This document shows positions 1 through 8,454 of a stretch of 64,000 nucleotides of DNA, in pieces. The stretch comes from CBDESN01 sp965242495 (GTDB taxonomy: Bacteria > Pseudomonadota > Alphaproteobacteria > MPNO01): assembly GCA_965242495.1 (NCBI GenBank), contig OZ251446.1, forward strand, positions 248,001 through 312,000, in the 5' to 3' direction. The translations under genes and the position numbers were made by a program. Position 1 is the first letter of the stretch, and every line of letters starts with the position of its first letter. Under the pieces are notes generated by a model. It saw only the letters and a program-made list of their open reading frames with translations. It made no database searches and was not told the origin of the DNA.

Positions 1-683
1 TCATTCAAATTTTTCCGACATCGCTCAATGACGGCTTCGCCGGGCGCCGTGGTGGTATGGATCGCCACGTCGCCGATGAAAAAATCTCCTGCGCGATTGC
101 CGGGCGCATCCGCCACCGAAAAGCCGCTATGCTCAAATTTTCCCGTTCCGAGCACGAAGTCCAGTTTTGCGCCAACCAAATGCTGTAGAATCGCCCCTGC
201 ATAATATGTCCCGATAGAGTGTTTTTGCCGCTCAACCGCCTGAGTCAGAATATCCCGAACGACTTGACGAAGGCTCCGTGAAACGTCCAGTGTGATCGTG
301 AACGGCGTGGCGGTGAAGAATGCGTGGACGCACTCGATCCAATACGCTTCGATCATATCGAGGTCTGCTTCGCCCCTGCCGTGCAAGTCATTCAAAAAAG
401 CTAGGTATTCTCGCATGTTGTTCAAACTGCCTCGGCTTGTGCGCCCGCCTTCGGCGGCCAGAACACGCTTGATTCCGTGTTGCTTCAGTACGGATTGAAC
501 GGCGGTCCTCCCAAGACCGCGAACCTGACCTCCGCCTGACGAGACCAACTCTTCCGGATCGAGAGGCAATCCCTTGCTGCGCGCGTGCCGAGTAACGATG
601 AGCGCAACACATAGCGGCCCTTTACCTGTAAATTTGTGTTCCAAGACGAATTTCTCCATTGATTCTTTGATCCCAGACGACAT
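1..683 (-). CDS. DUF4928-family protein next to a C5 DNA methylase (C-terminus beyond the window)
   Basis: Seen: reading the minus strand from the ATG at 681-683 gives 227 codons without a stop, running off the left edge. The product opens MSSGIKESMEKFVLEHKF and carries the segments SSGGGQVRGLGRTAV, EGGRTSRGSLNNM and GDVAIHTTTAPGEAVIERC. Known: these resemble, as I recall the family, DUF4928, which is repeatedly found beside 5-methylcytosine methyltransferases and is suspected to act in restriction-modification. Context: it starts 22 bp after the end of the C5 methylase gene, so it is the last visible gene of a five-gene modification operon. GC is well below that of the core genome, suggesting transfer. 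Inference: a restriction or accessory subunit for the neighbouring methylase; no nuclease motif is evident in the part seen. Family assignment is moderately sure, function is not. Confidence 0.75.
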   Translation of the reverse strand, partial: MSSGIKESMEKFVLEHKFTGKGPLCVALIVTRHARSKGLPLDPEELVSSGGGQVRGLGRTAVQSVLKQHGIKRVLAAEGGRTSRGSLNNMREYLAFLNDLHGRGEADLDMIEAYWIECVHAFFTATPFTITLDVSRSLRQVVRDILTQAVERQKHSIGTYYAGAILQHLVGAKLDFVLGTGKFEHSGFSVADAPGNRAGDFFIGDVAIHTTTAPGEAVIERCRKNLN

Positions 684-705
684 AATTCAGGCGACTCCCG
701 ATCTC

Positions 706-1833
706 CTATTTTCCAGAATTATCCATAACCGGATCCAGGATGTTTTCTGCGATATGCCGGATCACCGGGACCACGACGCCGTCGCCAGCCAAATGATAGG
801 CCTCGTTGTAGTTCTCCGGCAGACTGTAATCGTCTGGCAACCCCATCAATCGCGCAGCCTCTCGGGGGGAGAGCAATCGCGAACGTACATCGTCCCCCTC
901 CACGATCATAATCGTCTGACGACTCGATCCGCCAACCGGCGTGCGAAGGCATCCAGCGATACCGTCGAAGCGGATTTCCGCTCTTTGCGTCTTGCCGCCG
1001 TCGCTGCCCGAGCGCGTGCGCTTGTAAATCGCTCCGACTTTTTTACGGCCCGTCTTCTTCGCATCTGCAACCTTAGTCAAATTCGTCGGGCTCATCATAC
1101 CAAGTAACCGTTTGGTCTCGGAAGCAGAGTGCCATCTTACACCTTTCGGTCGTTCTTCGATCAGATCAGAAAAAACCGTATTACGTATCGGCGGAGACGA
1201 GAGACGCCACCACAACCAGTTTCGTTCGCTCTTTCCGGAAAGTCGGGTATGCGCTTCAATCAGCGCTCCAGTAAGCCACTTCTCGTCCGGCTCCTCGGAT
1301 ACCAAATCATCGGGGATAAAGTGATTGTCGCCGACGGCGATGATGAACATCCGGGGCCTCGACTGCGGAACGAAGTGAACCGCGTCGACCACAAGCGCGC
1401 CGAAACGATATCCTCCTCCAGCGATCGCCGCGCCAAGCGAAGCGAAATCTTTCCCACCATGCGAAGTCAAGGCGCCGCAAACGTTTTCCAGAACGATCAT
1501 CTTTGGCGCCCGTCCTTCTCCCGCCAACGCCTTCATTAGCTCCCAGAATGGCCAGAAGGTGCTGGATCGATAGCCCTGCAATCCGGCGCCGTTGCCCGCG
1601 AGAGAAAGATCCTGACAGGGAAAAGACGCCCATGCCAGACCGGCGGCTCCAGGCAGATCCGCCGTCGTCAGTTCGGCCACATCCGCCAATCGTAACTTCG
1701 AGCCATCCCAGTTTCGAGAGTAGCTGGTACCCTTCTTCGGGTCGATGTCGTTGGCGAACAGGCAGGACCATCCCGCGCCGAGACCCGCGTGAACCATCCC
1801 CCCTCCGGCAAAAAATTCATAGAATTGCTTCAC
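706..1833 (-). CDS. DNA cytosine-5 methyltransferase
   Basis: Transfers a methyl group from S-adenosylmethionine to C5 of cytosine in a specific DNA site. Seen: 375 residues with the family motifs in order: motif I FAGGG at 8-12 (cofactor loop), motif IV FPCQ at 71-74 with catalytic Cys73, motif VI ENV at 116-118, and motif VIII QSRPR at 157-161. The length is normal for a single-specificity enzyme. The ATG at 1833 overlaps the stop of the upstream 63-codon gene by 4 bp, so the two are probably translationally coupled. It sits in a low-GC block with a NotI-like endonuclease upstream and a DUF4928 gene downstream, which suggests it protects the genome from one or both. The target site cannot be read from the sequence. 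Confidence 0.95.
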   Translation of the reverse strand: MKQFYEFFAGGGMVHAGLGAGWSCLFANDIDPKKGTSYSRNWDGSKLRLADVAELTTADLPGAAGLAWASFPCQDLSLAGNGAGLQGYRSSTFWPFWELMKALAGEGRAPKMIVLENVCGALTSHGGKDFASLGAAIAGGGYRFGALVVDAVHFVPQSRPRMFIIAVGDNHFIPDDLVSEEPDEKWLTGALIEAHTRLSGKSERNWLWWRLSSPPIRNTVFSDLIEERPKGVRWHSASETKRLLGMMSPTNLTKVADAKKTGRKKVGAIYKRTRSGSDGGKTQRAEIRFDGIAGCLRTPVGGSSRQTIMIVEGDDVRSRLLSPREAARLMGLPDDYSLPENYNEAYHLAGDGVVVPVIRHIAENILDPVMDNSGK

Positions 1834-2021
1834 GCTTGATTCCTCCCGGCGTCCTCGAAGCCATGGACGCTCCCACTCACCGCAATCTTCAACGGTCTAG
1901 CGAGTGCCTGGACCACTTCCTCAAAGGTCGCGTCCTCCCGCATGTCTTCCTTCAGTTCTGCTTTGACGGTTGGCGCACGGGTGGACCGTCTCCACTTCGT
2001 GCGGCGGTGTGTAGCGTGCAT
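1830..2021 (-). CDS. Small conserved-looking protein between the endonuclease and the C5 methylase
   Basis: Unrecognised 63-residue protein. Seen: it starts 6 bp after the NotI-like gene ends and its stop overlaps the methylase start by 4 bp, so its placement is that of a real operon member. The N-terminal third is very basic (HRRTKWRRSTR) and the rest is acidic and probably helical (MREDATFEEVVQALARPLK). There is an internal ATG at the start of MREDATF, so the functional product may be only about 36 residues. It has no Cys pair or clear helix-turn-helix to argue for a controller (C) protein. Inference: a short accessory or coupling peptide of the modification operon; it could also be a chance open frame, but the tight spacing on both sides argues otherwise. 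Confidence 0.5.
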   Translation of the reverse strand: MHATHRRTKWRRSTRAPTVKAELKEDMREDATFEEVVQALARPLKIAVSGSVHGFEDAGRNQA

Positions 2022-2027
2022 CGGTGG

Positions 2028-2858
2028 TCATAGTGTTTTGTCAATCCGAATCAGTTTGTTGCGCAAGAGATGCTCGAACTCTTGCCGTCTTACCGTCTTC
2101 GCCGACAGCAGCTTGTCACTGGACGCTTCCAGCGAGAGCACTTCCCAGTGGACCTCTTCCAGTCTGTAATCGTCGTTGATACGCGGAATGAGCCAAACAA
2201 TATCGCCATCATTCAAATCCTGAGACGATATGTCCGTGGGGCCACCAATGGCCTCGAAAAACGGCAGATCCACGGCCACCGCAAGCTTCGTTCCCCACCG
2301 TCTCAGTGTCGGCCCCTTGATCTGGAGCTGCGGCATCAACCGCTTTGCGCTCGACGAACGCCAGTCCGGGCGACGCACCGCCGTTGGCTCCGGAGGCAAG
2401 GTATCGGTGTTTTCGAGCAACATTTCGAAATCAGCCCGCATTCCCTCGCCGGAAAAATAGACAGCTTGTACTTCAAGACCAAACCATGATTTCGCGTCAT
2501 GATCACGCGCTACGACAAGATCTATGCGGCCAGCAGGACGATCCGTTGACGGTGACCGCATGAATGGAACTTCATGAGCGAGATAGAAATCCTTGAAGCC
2601 GACAATGCGAGCCAGCCAATTAGGAATCAGGTTTCCTTCGTCGAACCGGCTCGGGCAGGTAATGATTGGTGTATTCTCATCTACTTGAATGGAGCAGACG
2701 CCGCCCTTCTTTTTACACTGAGGGAGACCGCGCTGAAACGGGCATTGCGGGGAAGGGTCTTGTCCGAGTGCGGCTTTGGCTAACGCCTGCCGACGGGTCA
2801 CGGGGAGACGAGCGAACGGCTGACCGAACCACTCGGCAATCCGGTGTCGCGCCGTCAT
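2028..2858 (-). CDS. NotI-like type II restriction endonuclease
   Basis: Probable site-specific double-strand DNA endonuclease. Seen: 276 residues opening with IAEWFGQPF; four cysteines at about 39, 48, 55 and 68 spaced like the iron-binding Cys4 knot of NotI; then RIDLVV with Asp113 and GLEVQAVYFSG with Glu129 and Gln131, matching the D...ExQ variant of the PD-(D/E)xK core known for NotI. The length is somewhat below NotI itself (about 380), with the C-terminus shorter. The gene overlaps the upstream D12 adenine methylase by 4 bp and precedes the small gene and the C5 methylase. Inference: a functional rare-cutter whose protection comes from one of the two flanking methylases. The cut site need not be the NotI site. 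GC is lower than in flanking core genes, consistent with horizontal acquisition. Confidence 0.8.
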   Translation of the reverse strand: MTARHRIAEWFGQPFARLPVTRRQALAKAALGQDPSPQCPFQRGLPQCKKKGGVCSIQVDENTPIITCPSRFDEGNLIPNWLARIVGFKDFYLAHEVPFMRSPSTDRPAGRIDLVVARDHDAKSWFGLEVQAVYFSGEGMRADFEMLLENTDTLPPEPTAVRRPDWRSSSAKRLMPQLQIKGPTLRRWGTKLAVAVDLPFFEAIGGPTDISSQDLNDGDIVWLIPRINDDYRLEEVHWEVLSLEASSDKLLSAKTVRRQEFEHLLRNKLIRIDKTL

Positions 2859-3778
2859 GCGAAGAATGGCTCCGACGTGATGACGAGTTCGGAGAGGAGA
2901 TTGTGATGGCCGTTCTTCATCGATAGACGCACCGCGTCGAAGTCGTGCCGACGCACCAGTGAGACGATTTCGGGCGCCGCGTCATAGGTCATCAGGAAGT
3001 TCGCGTCGTGGTCCGCGAGCATCGCGAACAGATCGGCATGGTCGATATGCGAATGCGCGTAGAGTCGCGATCCGGCCCGCTTGCCGCCCCGCGCGGTGTA
3101 TGGCGGATCGAGGAACAACGCAGCTTTTCGGCCCCAGCCGCGAAGCAATATCGGCAATACCTTCAGGCCGTCGCCTTCCGCGAACACGATGCGGCCGGCG
3201 TACTCCCGAATCGCGGCCAGCCGCGTGGCCAAGGTCTCCGGGTACCAGCGCGAGAGTACGCCTCGCCCGTTCTCCCCGTTGCGGGAGAAGGATGCGCCGG
3301 GCGCGAGGACGCCGCCCCGCCGGGTGCGGTTGAACACCAGCGTGCGGAATCCATGCTCCGCTACCGTCGCCGGCGGGACCTGCTCCAGCTCGCGGAGGCG
3401 TTCGATGGTCGGCTCGAACCGGGCGATCCGCTCCTGCAACGTCGCCCCGTGCTCCAGCGCCGAGCGCCAGAACGCCGCAACGTCGCGATCGATCTCCACC
3501 ATGAAGGCCTTGTCGACCAGGTCCTCCATGACGGCGGTCAGGGAGACGATCGCGCCGCCGGCGAAGGGCTCGATCAGGATCTCGGGCTCTGTCCGTCGAA
3601 GCCACTCGCGGATATGCGGGATCAGCCATGTCTTCCCGCCGGGATAGCGCAGCGGACTTCGCTGCGGGACGGCGGCGACGTTGACGACGGGAACGCGCGA
3701 GACGGGGAACGTCGCCGCGAGCGCACTCACGACCGTGCTCCGCCCGGCAACCCGTTCGGGACGACCGGCTCCCGGCAT
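2855..3778 (-). CDS. D12-class DNA N6-adenine methyltransferase
   Basis: Transfers methyl groups to adenine N6 in a specific DNA site. Seen: LRYPGGK at 43-49 (the N-terminal D12 signature), PFAGG at 71-75 (cofactor loop), an acidic residue in MVEIDRD at 93-99 for ribose binding, and the catalytic DPPY at 224-227. The 307-residue length is ordinary. The first 35-40 residues are not typical of the family, so the true start may be an internal GTG nearer to RSPLRYPGGK. It begins 21 bp after smc ends and overlaps the NotI-like gene by 4 bp. GC is intermediate between smc and the low-GC genes that follow, so the island boundary may lie here or the gene may have a separate origin. It could be the partner of the endonuclease or of an unseen nuclease. 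Confidence 0.9.
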   Translation of the reverse strand: MPGAGRPERVAGRSTVVSALAATFPVSRVPVVNVAAVPQRSPLRYPGGKTWLIPHIREWLRRTEPEILIEPFAGGAIVSLTAVMEDLVDKAFMVEIDRDVAAFWRSALEHGATLQERIARFEPTIERLRELEQVPPATVAEHGFRTLVFNRTRRGGVLAPGASFSRNGENGRGVLSRWYPETLATRLAAIREYAGRIVFAEGDGLKVLPILLRGWGRKAALFLDPPYTARGGKRAGSRLYAHSHIDHADLFAMLADHDANFLMTYDAAPEIVSLVRRHDFDAVRLSMKNGHHNLLSELVITSEPFFA

Positions 3779-3799
3779 CGGGGACGCTTGCCGTTCACG

Positions 3800-6700
3800 T
3801 CAGGCCGACTCGCGCAGGCTTTCGGCCGTCCGCAGGTCGACCGAGACCAGCTGCGAGACGCCCTGTTCGGCCATGGTGACGCCGTAGAGCCGGTCCATCC
3901 GCGCCATCGTCATGCGGTGATGGGTGACCAGCAGGAAGCGGGTGGACGAGTCGCGACCGATCTCGGCGAGCATCCGGCAGAAACGGTCGACGTTGTGGTC
4001 GTCGAGCGGCGCATCGACCTCGTCCAGCACGCAGATCGGCGCCGGGTTGGTCAGGAACACCGCGAACAGCAAGGCGAGGGCGGCGAGGGCCTGCTCGCCG
4101 CCGGACAGCAGCGACATGGCCTGCAATCGCTTGCCCGGCGGACTGGCCATGACTTCGAGCCCCGCCTCGAACGGGTCTTCCGCCTCGGTGAGCGACAGCT
4201 GCGCCCGCCCGCCGCCGAACAGCCGGGCGAACAGCGCGCCGAAATGCCGGTCCACCTCCCGGAACGCGGTCAGCAGGCGCCCCCTTCCTTCGCGGTTGAG
4301 GCGGGCGATGGCCTGACGCAAGCGGCCGATGGCTTCGACGAGATCGTCGCGTTCGCTCCGCATGGCGGAGATGCGCTCGTCCAGCTCGGCCGCTTCGGTT
4401 TCGGCGCGAAGATTGACCGGACCCATGTTCTCGCGCTCGCGCAGCAGCCGCTCGAGCCGCGCCTCGGTCTTGTCGCGGTCGGGCAGGGCGGCGTCTTCGA
4501 CGAGCCCGGCCCGGCGCAGCGCTTCGCCGGGGTCGCATCCCAACCGCTCGCGCGTCCGTTCGCCGACCGCCAGAAGGTCGCGCTCGATGCGCTCGACCTC
4601 CGCCTGACGGCGGACGCGGAGCTCGCGCCGGTCGGCCATCTGCGCCTCCTGCGCGCGCAGTTCGGCCGCCGCCTTCTCCAGCCTCGCCTCGGCTTCGACC
4701 AGCGCGTCGGCCGCTTCGCGGCGGGCGTTCTCGGCGGCCGAGATGCGATCGAACAGCGCCGCGCGCTGCGCCGCGATCTCGGCCGGGCGCGACTCGAGAC
4801 GCCGGTATTCGTCCTTCATGGCGCGCTTCCGCTCGCCCAGCTGATCGAGCTGCCGCGCCGATTCCTGCGAGCGGGCGCGCCAGGAGGCCATGTCGGCGTC
4901 GATCGCCGCCAGCCGCTCGCGCCGCGCCGCGCTCTCGCGAACGAGCAGGTCGTTGTCGCGCTGCCGCTCGCCGAGCAGCCGCCGCCCTTCGGCCAGCTTT
5001 CGTTTCAGCTCCTCCAGCGCCGCTTTGCGTTCCTCCACCTCCGCGAACGCCTCGCATTCGTCTCCGGCCGAGACGATCCGCGCCTCGATCTCCGCGAGCT
5101 CGACGGCGATGCGGTCCGTCGCCTCGCCCGCCACCCGCAACCGGGAGCGCGCGTCGGCGCCGTCCTGGACGAGGGTCGCCTCCGCATCGCGCGCTTCCTG
5201 GAAGCTTCGGTCGGCCTGCCGCGCGGCGTCGCGCGCCCGGCTCTCGCGGCCCGAGGCTTCCTCGAAGGCGCGGGCGGTCCGGCGCGCGCGCGCGGCCGCC
5301 TTGGCGAGCGGCGGGTCGAGCGCAGACAGGGCGGCGCGCAGCTCCGCCAGGCGGTTGCGCCTCTCGAGCCGGGCCGCGGCCGCCGTCGCCGCCCCGGCCC
5401 GGACCGTAAAGCCGTCCCAACGCCACAGTCCGCCGGCCATGCTCACGAGCCGCTGGCCGGGGGCGAGCGAGCCGGCGAGCACGCCGCCCTCGGCGTCGCT
5501 CCGGACGATGCCGACCTGGGACAACCGGCGGCGCAGGACGTCCGGCGCGGCGACGACGTCGGACATCGGCCGCGTTCCGGCCGGGAGCGGCGGGTCGTCG
5601 CCGCCCGCGGACGCCGCCCGCCAGTGGACCGGCGCGGCGTCGTCCGTCGCCGCGATCAGATCGTCGCCCAGCGCGGCGCCCAGGGCCGCCTCGCAGCCGG
5701 GCTCGACGGTCAGCGCGTCGATCACCGGCGGCCAACGCTCCGGATCGCCCACTTCCAGCAGGCGCGACAACGCTTCCGTCTCGGCCCGCATGTTGGTCGC
5801 CCGCCCCTCCAGCTGCCGGAGCGCGTCGCGCGCCTCGGCGTCGGCGGCCTGCGCGTCCGCGCGCTCCCGCTCGGCGGCCTCGACCGCCGCCCGCGCTGCA
5901 TCGAGTCCTTGCCGCGCCGCGGTCGTTTCCGTCCGCGCCCGGTCCAGCGCGCCGGCGTCGTCCACGCGCGCGGCGAGGGCGCGCAGCGCGTCGTCGGTCT
6001 CCACCCGGCGTCGGCGGAGCGCGTCGCGCCGGTCCGCGAGCTCGTCCGCGCGCCGCTTCGCTTCGTCCCGGCGGGCCTCGTCGGCGGCGATCCGCCGGGT
6101 GAGTTCGGCGAGGGCGTCGTCGAGCGCGTCGACTTCGGTCGCGGCGGCATCCAGACGCCGCGCGGCTTCGAGGAGTTCGCGCTCCTCGTCGGCCTGCGCC
6201 GCGCGAAGCCCGGCGGCTTCGGCTTCGAGGCGGGACAGCGCCCCGGCGGCGTCGTTCCGCAACGACCGTTCGCGCCCGGTATCCTCGTCGTTCTGGGCCA
6301 GCCGCCGCGCCAGCGCCGCCCGCGCTTCCGCGAGCCGTCGCTCCTCGTCGTCGAGCGCCTCCCGCGCCGCCAGCAACCGCCGCAGCGCCGCCGCCGCCTC
6401 CGCCTCGACCGCCCGCCGCTCCGGCGCCAGAGCGGCGCTCTCCGCCTGCCGGGTCGAGGCCGCCCCGGCCAGACGCGCGGCGTCGGCGAGCGCCGCTTCG
6501 GCGTCGGCGAGCTGCCGGCGCGCCGCGTCGTGCTCGTCCGTCGCCTCGCGCCAGCGGTGATGGAGCACGATCGCCTCGGCGTTGCGGATGTGCTGGCTGA
6601 GATTGCGGTAGCGGTTGGCTTGCCGCGCCTGCTTCCTGATCCCGCGGAGTTGCTCGTCGAGGGCGGCGACGACGTCGTCGAGCCGCTCCAGATTGGTCTC

Positions 6701-7261
6701 GGCGCCGCGCATCCGCAGCTCGGCCTCGTGGCGGCGCGCGTGCAGGCCGGAAATGCCGGCGGCCTCCTCCAGCAGGTGGCGCCGTTCCGACGGTTTGGCG
6801 TCGATGACCGCGCCGATCCGCCCCTGGCTCACCAGCGCGGTCGAGCGCGCTCCGGTCGCGGCGTCGGCGAACAGCGTTTGTACGTCGCGGGCGCGCGCCT
6901 CGCGGCCGTTGATGCGATAGGTCGATCCCGCGCTGCGCTCGATGCGCCGCGATACGTCGATCTCGGGCATGTCGTCGAACGGCGCCGGCGCGCTGCGGTC
7001 GGCGTTGTCGAGCGACAGGATCACCTCGGCCAGGTTGCGCGGCGGCCTGGCGCCGGCGCCGTTGAAGATCACGTCGTCCATTTCGCCGCCGCGCAGCTGT
7101 CGGGCCGACGTCTCGCCCATGCCCCAGCGCAGCGCCTCGACCAGATTCGATTTGCCGCAACCGTTGGGCCCGACGATCCCGGTCAGCCCCGGCTCGATGT
7201 GAATCTCGATCGGTTCGACGAAGGACTTGAACCCGGAAAGCCTCAGCTTGGTGAAACGCAC
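3800..7261 (-). CDS. smc: Chromosome segregation ATPase SMC
   Basis: Condensin core subunit that extrudes and organises DNA loops for chromosome segregation. Seen: 1153 residues. The N-terminal ABC half has Walker A GPNGCGKSN at 31-39 and a Q-loop region (STALVSQGRIG). About 300 residues of coiled coil rich in Ala, Glu and Arg follow, then a hinge around 530-650 (VIDALTVEPGCEAALGAAL onward) and a second coiled coil. The C-terminal half carries the signature LSGGEQ and Walker B VLDEVDAPLDD, followed by the switch His in LLVTHHRM. The length fits bacterial SMC. The scpA and scpB genes are not nearby. The gene is preceded by the DsbA-like gene (19 bp gap) and followed by the modification island, so smc marks the core side of an island boundary. 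The high-GC coiled coils generate long spurious open frames on the other strand. Confidence 0.97.
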   Translation of the reverse strand: MRFTKLRLSGFKSFVEPIEIHIEPGLTGIVGPNGCGKSNLVEALRWGMGETSARQLRGGEMDDVIFNGAGARPPRNLAEVILSLDNADRSAPAPFDDMPEIDVSRRIERSAGSTYRINGREARARDVQTLFADAATGARSTALVSQGRIGAVIDAKPSERRHLLEEAAGISGLHARRHEAELRMRGAETNLERLDDVVAALDEQLRGIRKQARQANRYRNLSQHIRNAEAIVLHHRWREATDEHDAARRQLADAEAALADAARLAGAASTRQAESAALAPERRAVEAEAAAALRRLLAAREALDDEERRLAEARAALARRLAQNDEDTGRERSLRNDAAGALSRLEAEAAGLRAAQADEERELLEAARRLDAAATEVDALDDALAELTRRIAADEARRDEAKRRADELADRRDALRRRRVETDDALRALAARVDDAGALDRARTETTAARQGLDAARAAVEAAERERADAQAADAEARDALRQLEGRATNMRAETEALSRLLEVGDPERWPPVIDALTVEPGCEAALGAALGDDLIAATDDAAPVHWRAASAGGDDPPLPAGTRPMSDVVAAPDVLRRRLSQVGIVRSDAEGGVLAGSLAPGQRLVSMAGGLWRWDGFTVRAGAATAAAARLERRNRLAELRAALSALDPPLAKAAARARRTARAFEEASGRESRARDAARQADRSFQEARDAEATLVQDGADARSRLRVAGEATDRIAVELAEIEARIVSAGDECEAFAEVEERKAALEELKRKLAEGRRLLGERQRDNDLLVRESAARRERLAAIDADMASWRARSQESARQLDQLGERKRAMKDEYRRLESRPAEIAAQRAALFDRISAAENARREAADALVEAEARLEKAAAELRAQEAQMADRRELRVRRQAEVERIERDLLAVGERTRERLGCDPGEALRRAGLVEDAALPDRDKTEARLERLLRERENMGPVNLRAETEAAELDERISAMRSERDDLVEAIGRLRQAIARLNREGRGRLLTAFREVDRHFGALFARLFGGGRAQLSLTEAEDPFEAGLEVMASPPGKRLQAMSLLSGGEQALAALALLFAVFLTNPAPICVLDEVDAPLDDHNVDRFCRMLAEIGRDSSTRFLLVTHHRMTMARMDRLYGVTMAEQGVSQLVSVDLRTAESLRESA

Positions 7262-7280
7262 GGCTCCGGACTCCGTTCGG

Positions 7281-8021
7281 TTACGGCCGGGCCAGAATCG
7301 ATTCGAGCACCGCGCTGAGCTGCGCGAAGCTCAGCCCGCCGCCGAACTTGCGCCCGTTGACGATCAGCGTGGGCGTAGCGGCGACCTGGAAGGCCGACTG
7401 GGCGTCGAGCCGCGCCTGCAGGATCTTGTCGCGCAGGGCCTCATCCGCCAGACAGGCCTCCACGTCGTCCGCCGGCATCCCGCCGAGCCGGGCGATGCGG
7501 GAGAGCGAGTCCATCGGATCGGGCGACTGCGCCCAGCGCTGCTGATCCCGGTACATCGCATCGATGAAGCCGAAATAGCGGTCGCGGCCGGCGCAGCGGG
7601 CGATCATCGACGCCGCCAGGGCCCAGCGGTCGAGCGGGAAGTCGCGATAGACGAGCCGGACCTTGCCGGCCTCGATGAACCGCTTCTTCAGTTCGGGCAG
7701 CACGTCGTTGTGAAAGCTCGCGCAGTGGGAGCAGGTGAGGGAGGCGTATTCGACCAGGGTGACCGGCGCGTCCGGCTTTCCCAGGACGTAGTCGTCGTCG
7801 CCGACCTCCACCGCGCCGAAGACCGCCTCGGGCTGCGGCGCGCCGGTCTCCGCGGCGTCGGCATGGTCGGCATGGGCGTGGGCGGCGGACGGAGCGGGCG
7901 GGGGGCGCGTCTCGGCCGCCGGCTCGCCGTCGCTCAGCGAGTTGTAGAGGGCGACGGCGGCGCCGATGGCGACGACGACCCCGACGACGATCTGCCAGAT
8001 GTTCCGCATCTCTCTCTCCAA
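7281..8021 (-). CDS. Membrane-anchored DsbA-like thiol:disulfide oxidoreductase
   Basis: Periplasmic thioredoxin-fold protein for forming or isomerising protein disulfides. Seen: 246 residues; an N-terminal uncleaved membrane anchor (IVVGVVVAIGAAVALY, about 11-26), a Pro/Ala/His-rich linker to residue 65, then a DsbA domain with active site CSHC at 97-100 and cis-Pro in ATPTLIVNG near the C-terminus. This is the compact alphaproteobacterial type that lies next to smc (a recurrent arrangement in that class). The 19-bp gap to smc suggests cotranscription. The starting ATG has a GAGAGAG stretch just upstream; a second ATG four codons later is an alternative. The His-rich linker (AHAHADHADAA) could bind metal but is more likely just a spacer. 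Confidence 0.92.
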   Translation of the reverse strand: MEREMRNIWQIVVGVVVAIGAAVALYNSLSDGEPAAETRPPPAPSAAHAHADHADAAETGAPQPEAVFGAVEVGDDDYVLGKPDAPVTLVEYASLTCSHCASFHNDVLPELKKRFIEAGKVRLVYRDFPLDRWALAASMIARCAGRDRYFGFIDAMYRDQQRWAQSPDPMDSLSRIARLGGMPADDVEACLADEALRDKILQARLDAQSAFQVAATPTLIVNGRKFGGGLSFAQLSAVLESILARP

Positions 8022-8152
8022 CCTACAACATATAGAAGAAAACGGCGATTCTCGTCTACGCTCCGCTCAGGGTGATCGCGCTCGGACGTATCGGAATGGT
8101 CGACATTCTCGCGAAAATTTTTGGATTTCGTTGTAAATCAATTGGTTACACC

Positions 8153-8224
8153 AAAAAACCAGGGAAAAAGCAGGGCGAAAACCAGCCAAAAGCAGGGCGA
8201 AAGCAGGCGAAAAGCAGGGCGAAT
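8153..8224. repeat. Degenerate tandem repeat of AAAAGCAGGGCG units
   Basis: The 626-bp gap between the DsbA-like gene and the next gene holds no convincing gene. Its most striking part is this run of imperfect copies of AAAAGCAGGGCG, with CCAGCC and CGAAAGCAGG variants. It lies next to a locally AT-rich stretch (8110-8155), in sharp contrast to the GC-rich surroundings. No open frame with plausible coding bias crosses it. Function unknown; slippage-prone sequence. Confidence 0.7.
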
Positions 8225-8454
8225 TCGGCGCGAAAAACGGGCGAATCCGGTTCCGGCGAGTGGGCGATCCTAGGGCCAGCTCCTTCTCTCCCGCTTTCCG
8301 GCCGGGGGACCGGGCCGGTCGGGTCGAGGCCGGTCCTCATGAGTCCCGTTCCCCGCGGCGACGCTTCCGGTCGCGGCTTTCGAGCTTGGGTAGAATCATA
8401 ACACAGCTGCTCCCCGATGTCAAGCACAAATCGAGAACAACGCCGAAATAAAGT

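Noticed and set aside
3008..7318. A 1,436-codon open frame on the plus strand
   Set aside because: It is antisense to smc, whose motifs are complete; the antisense product is low-complexity Arg/Pro/Gly-rich and matches no fold.
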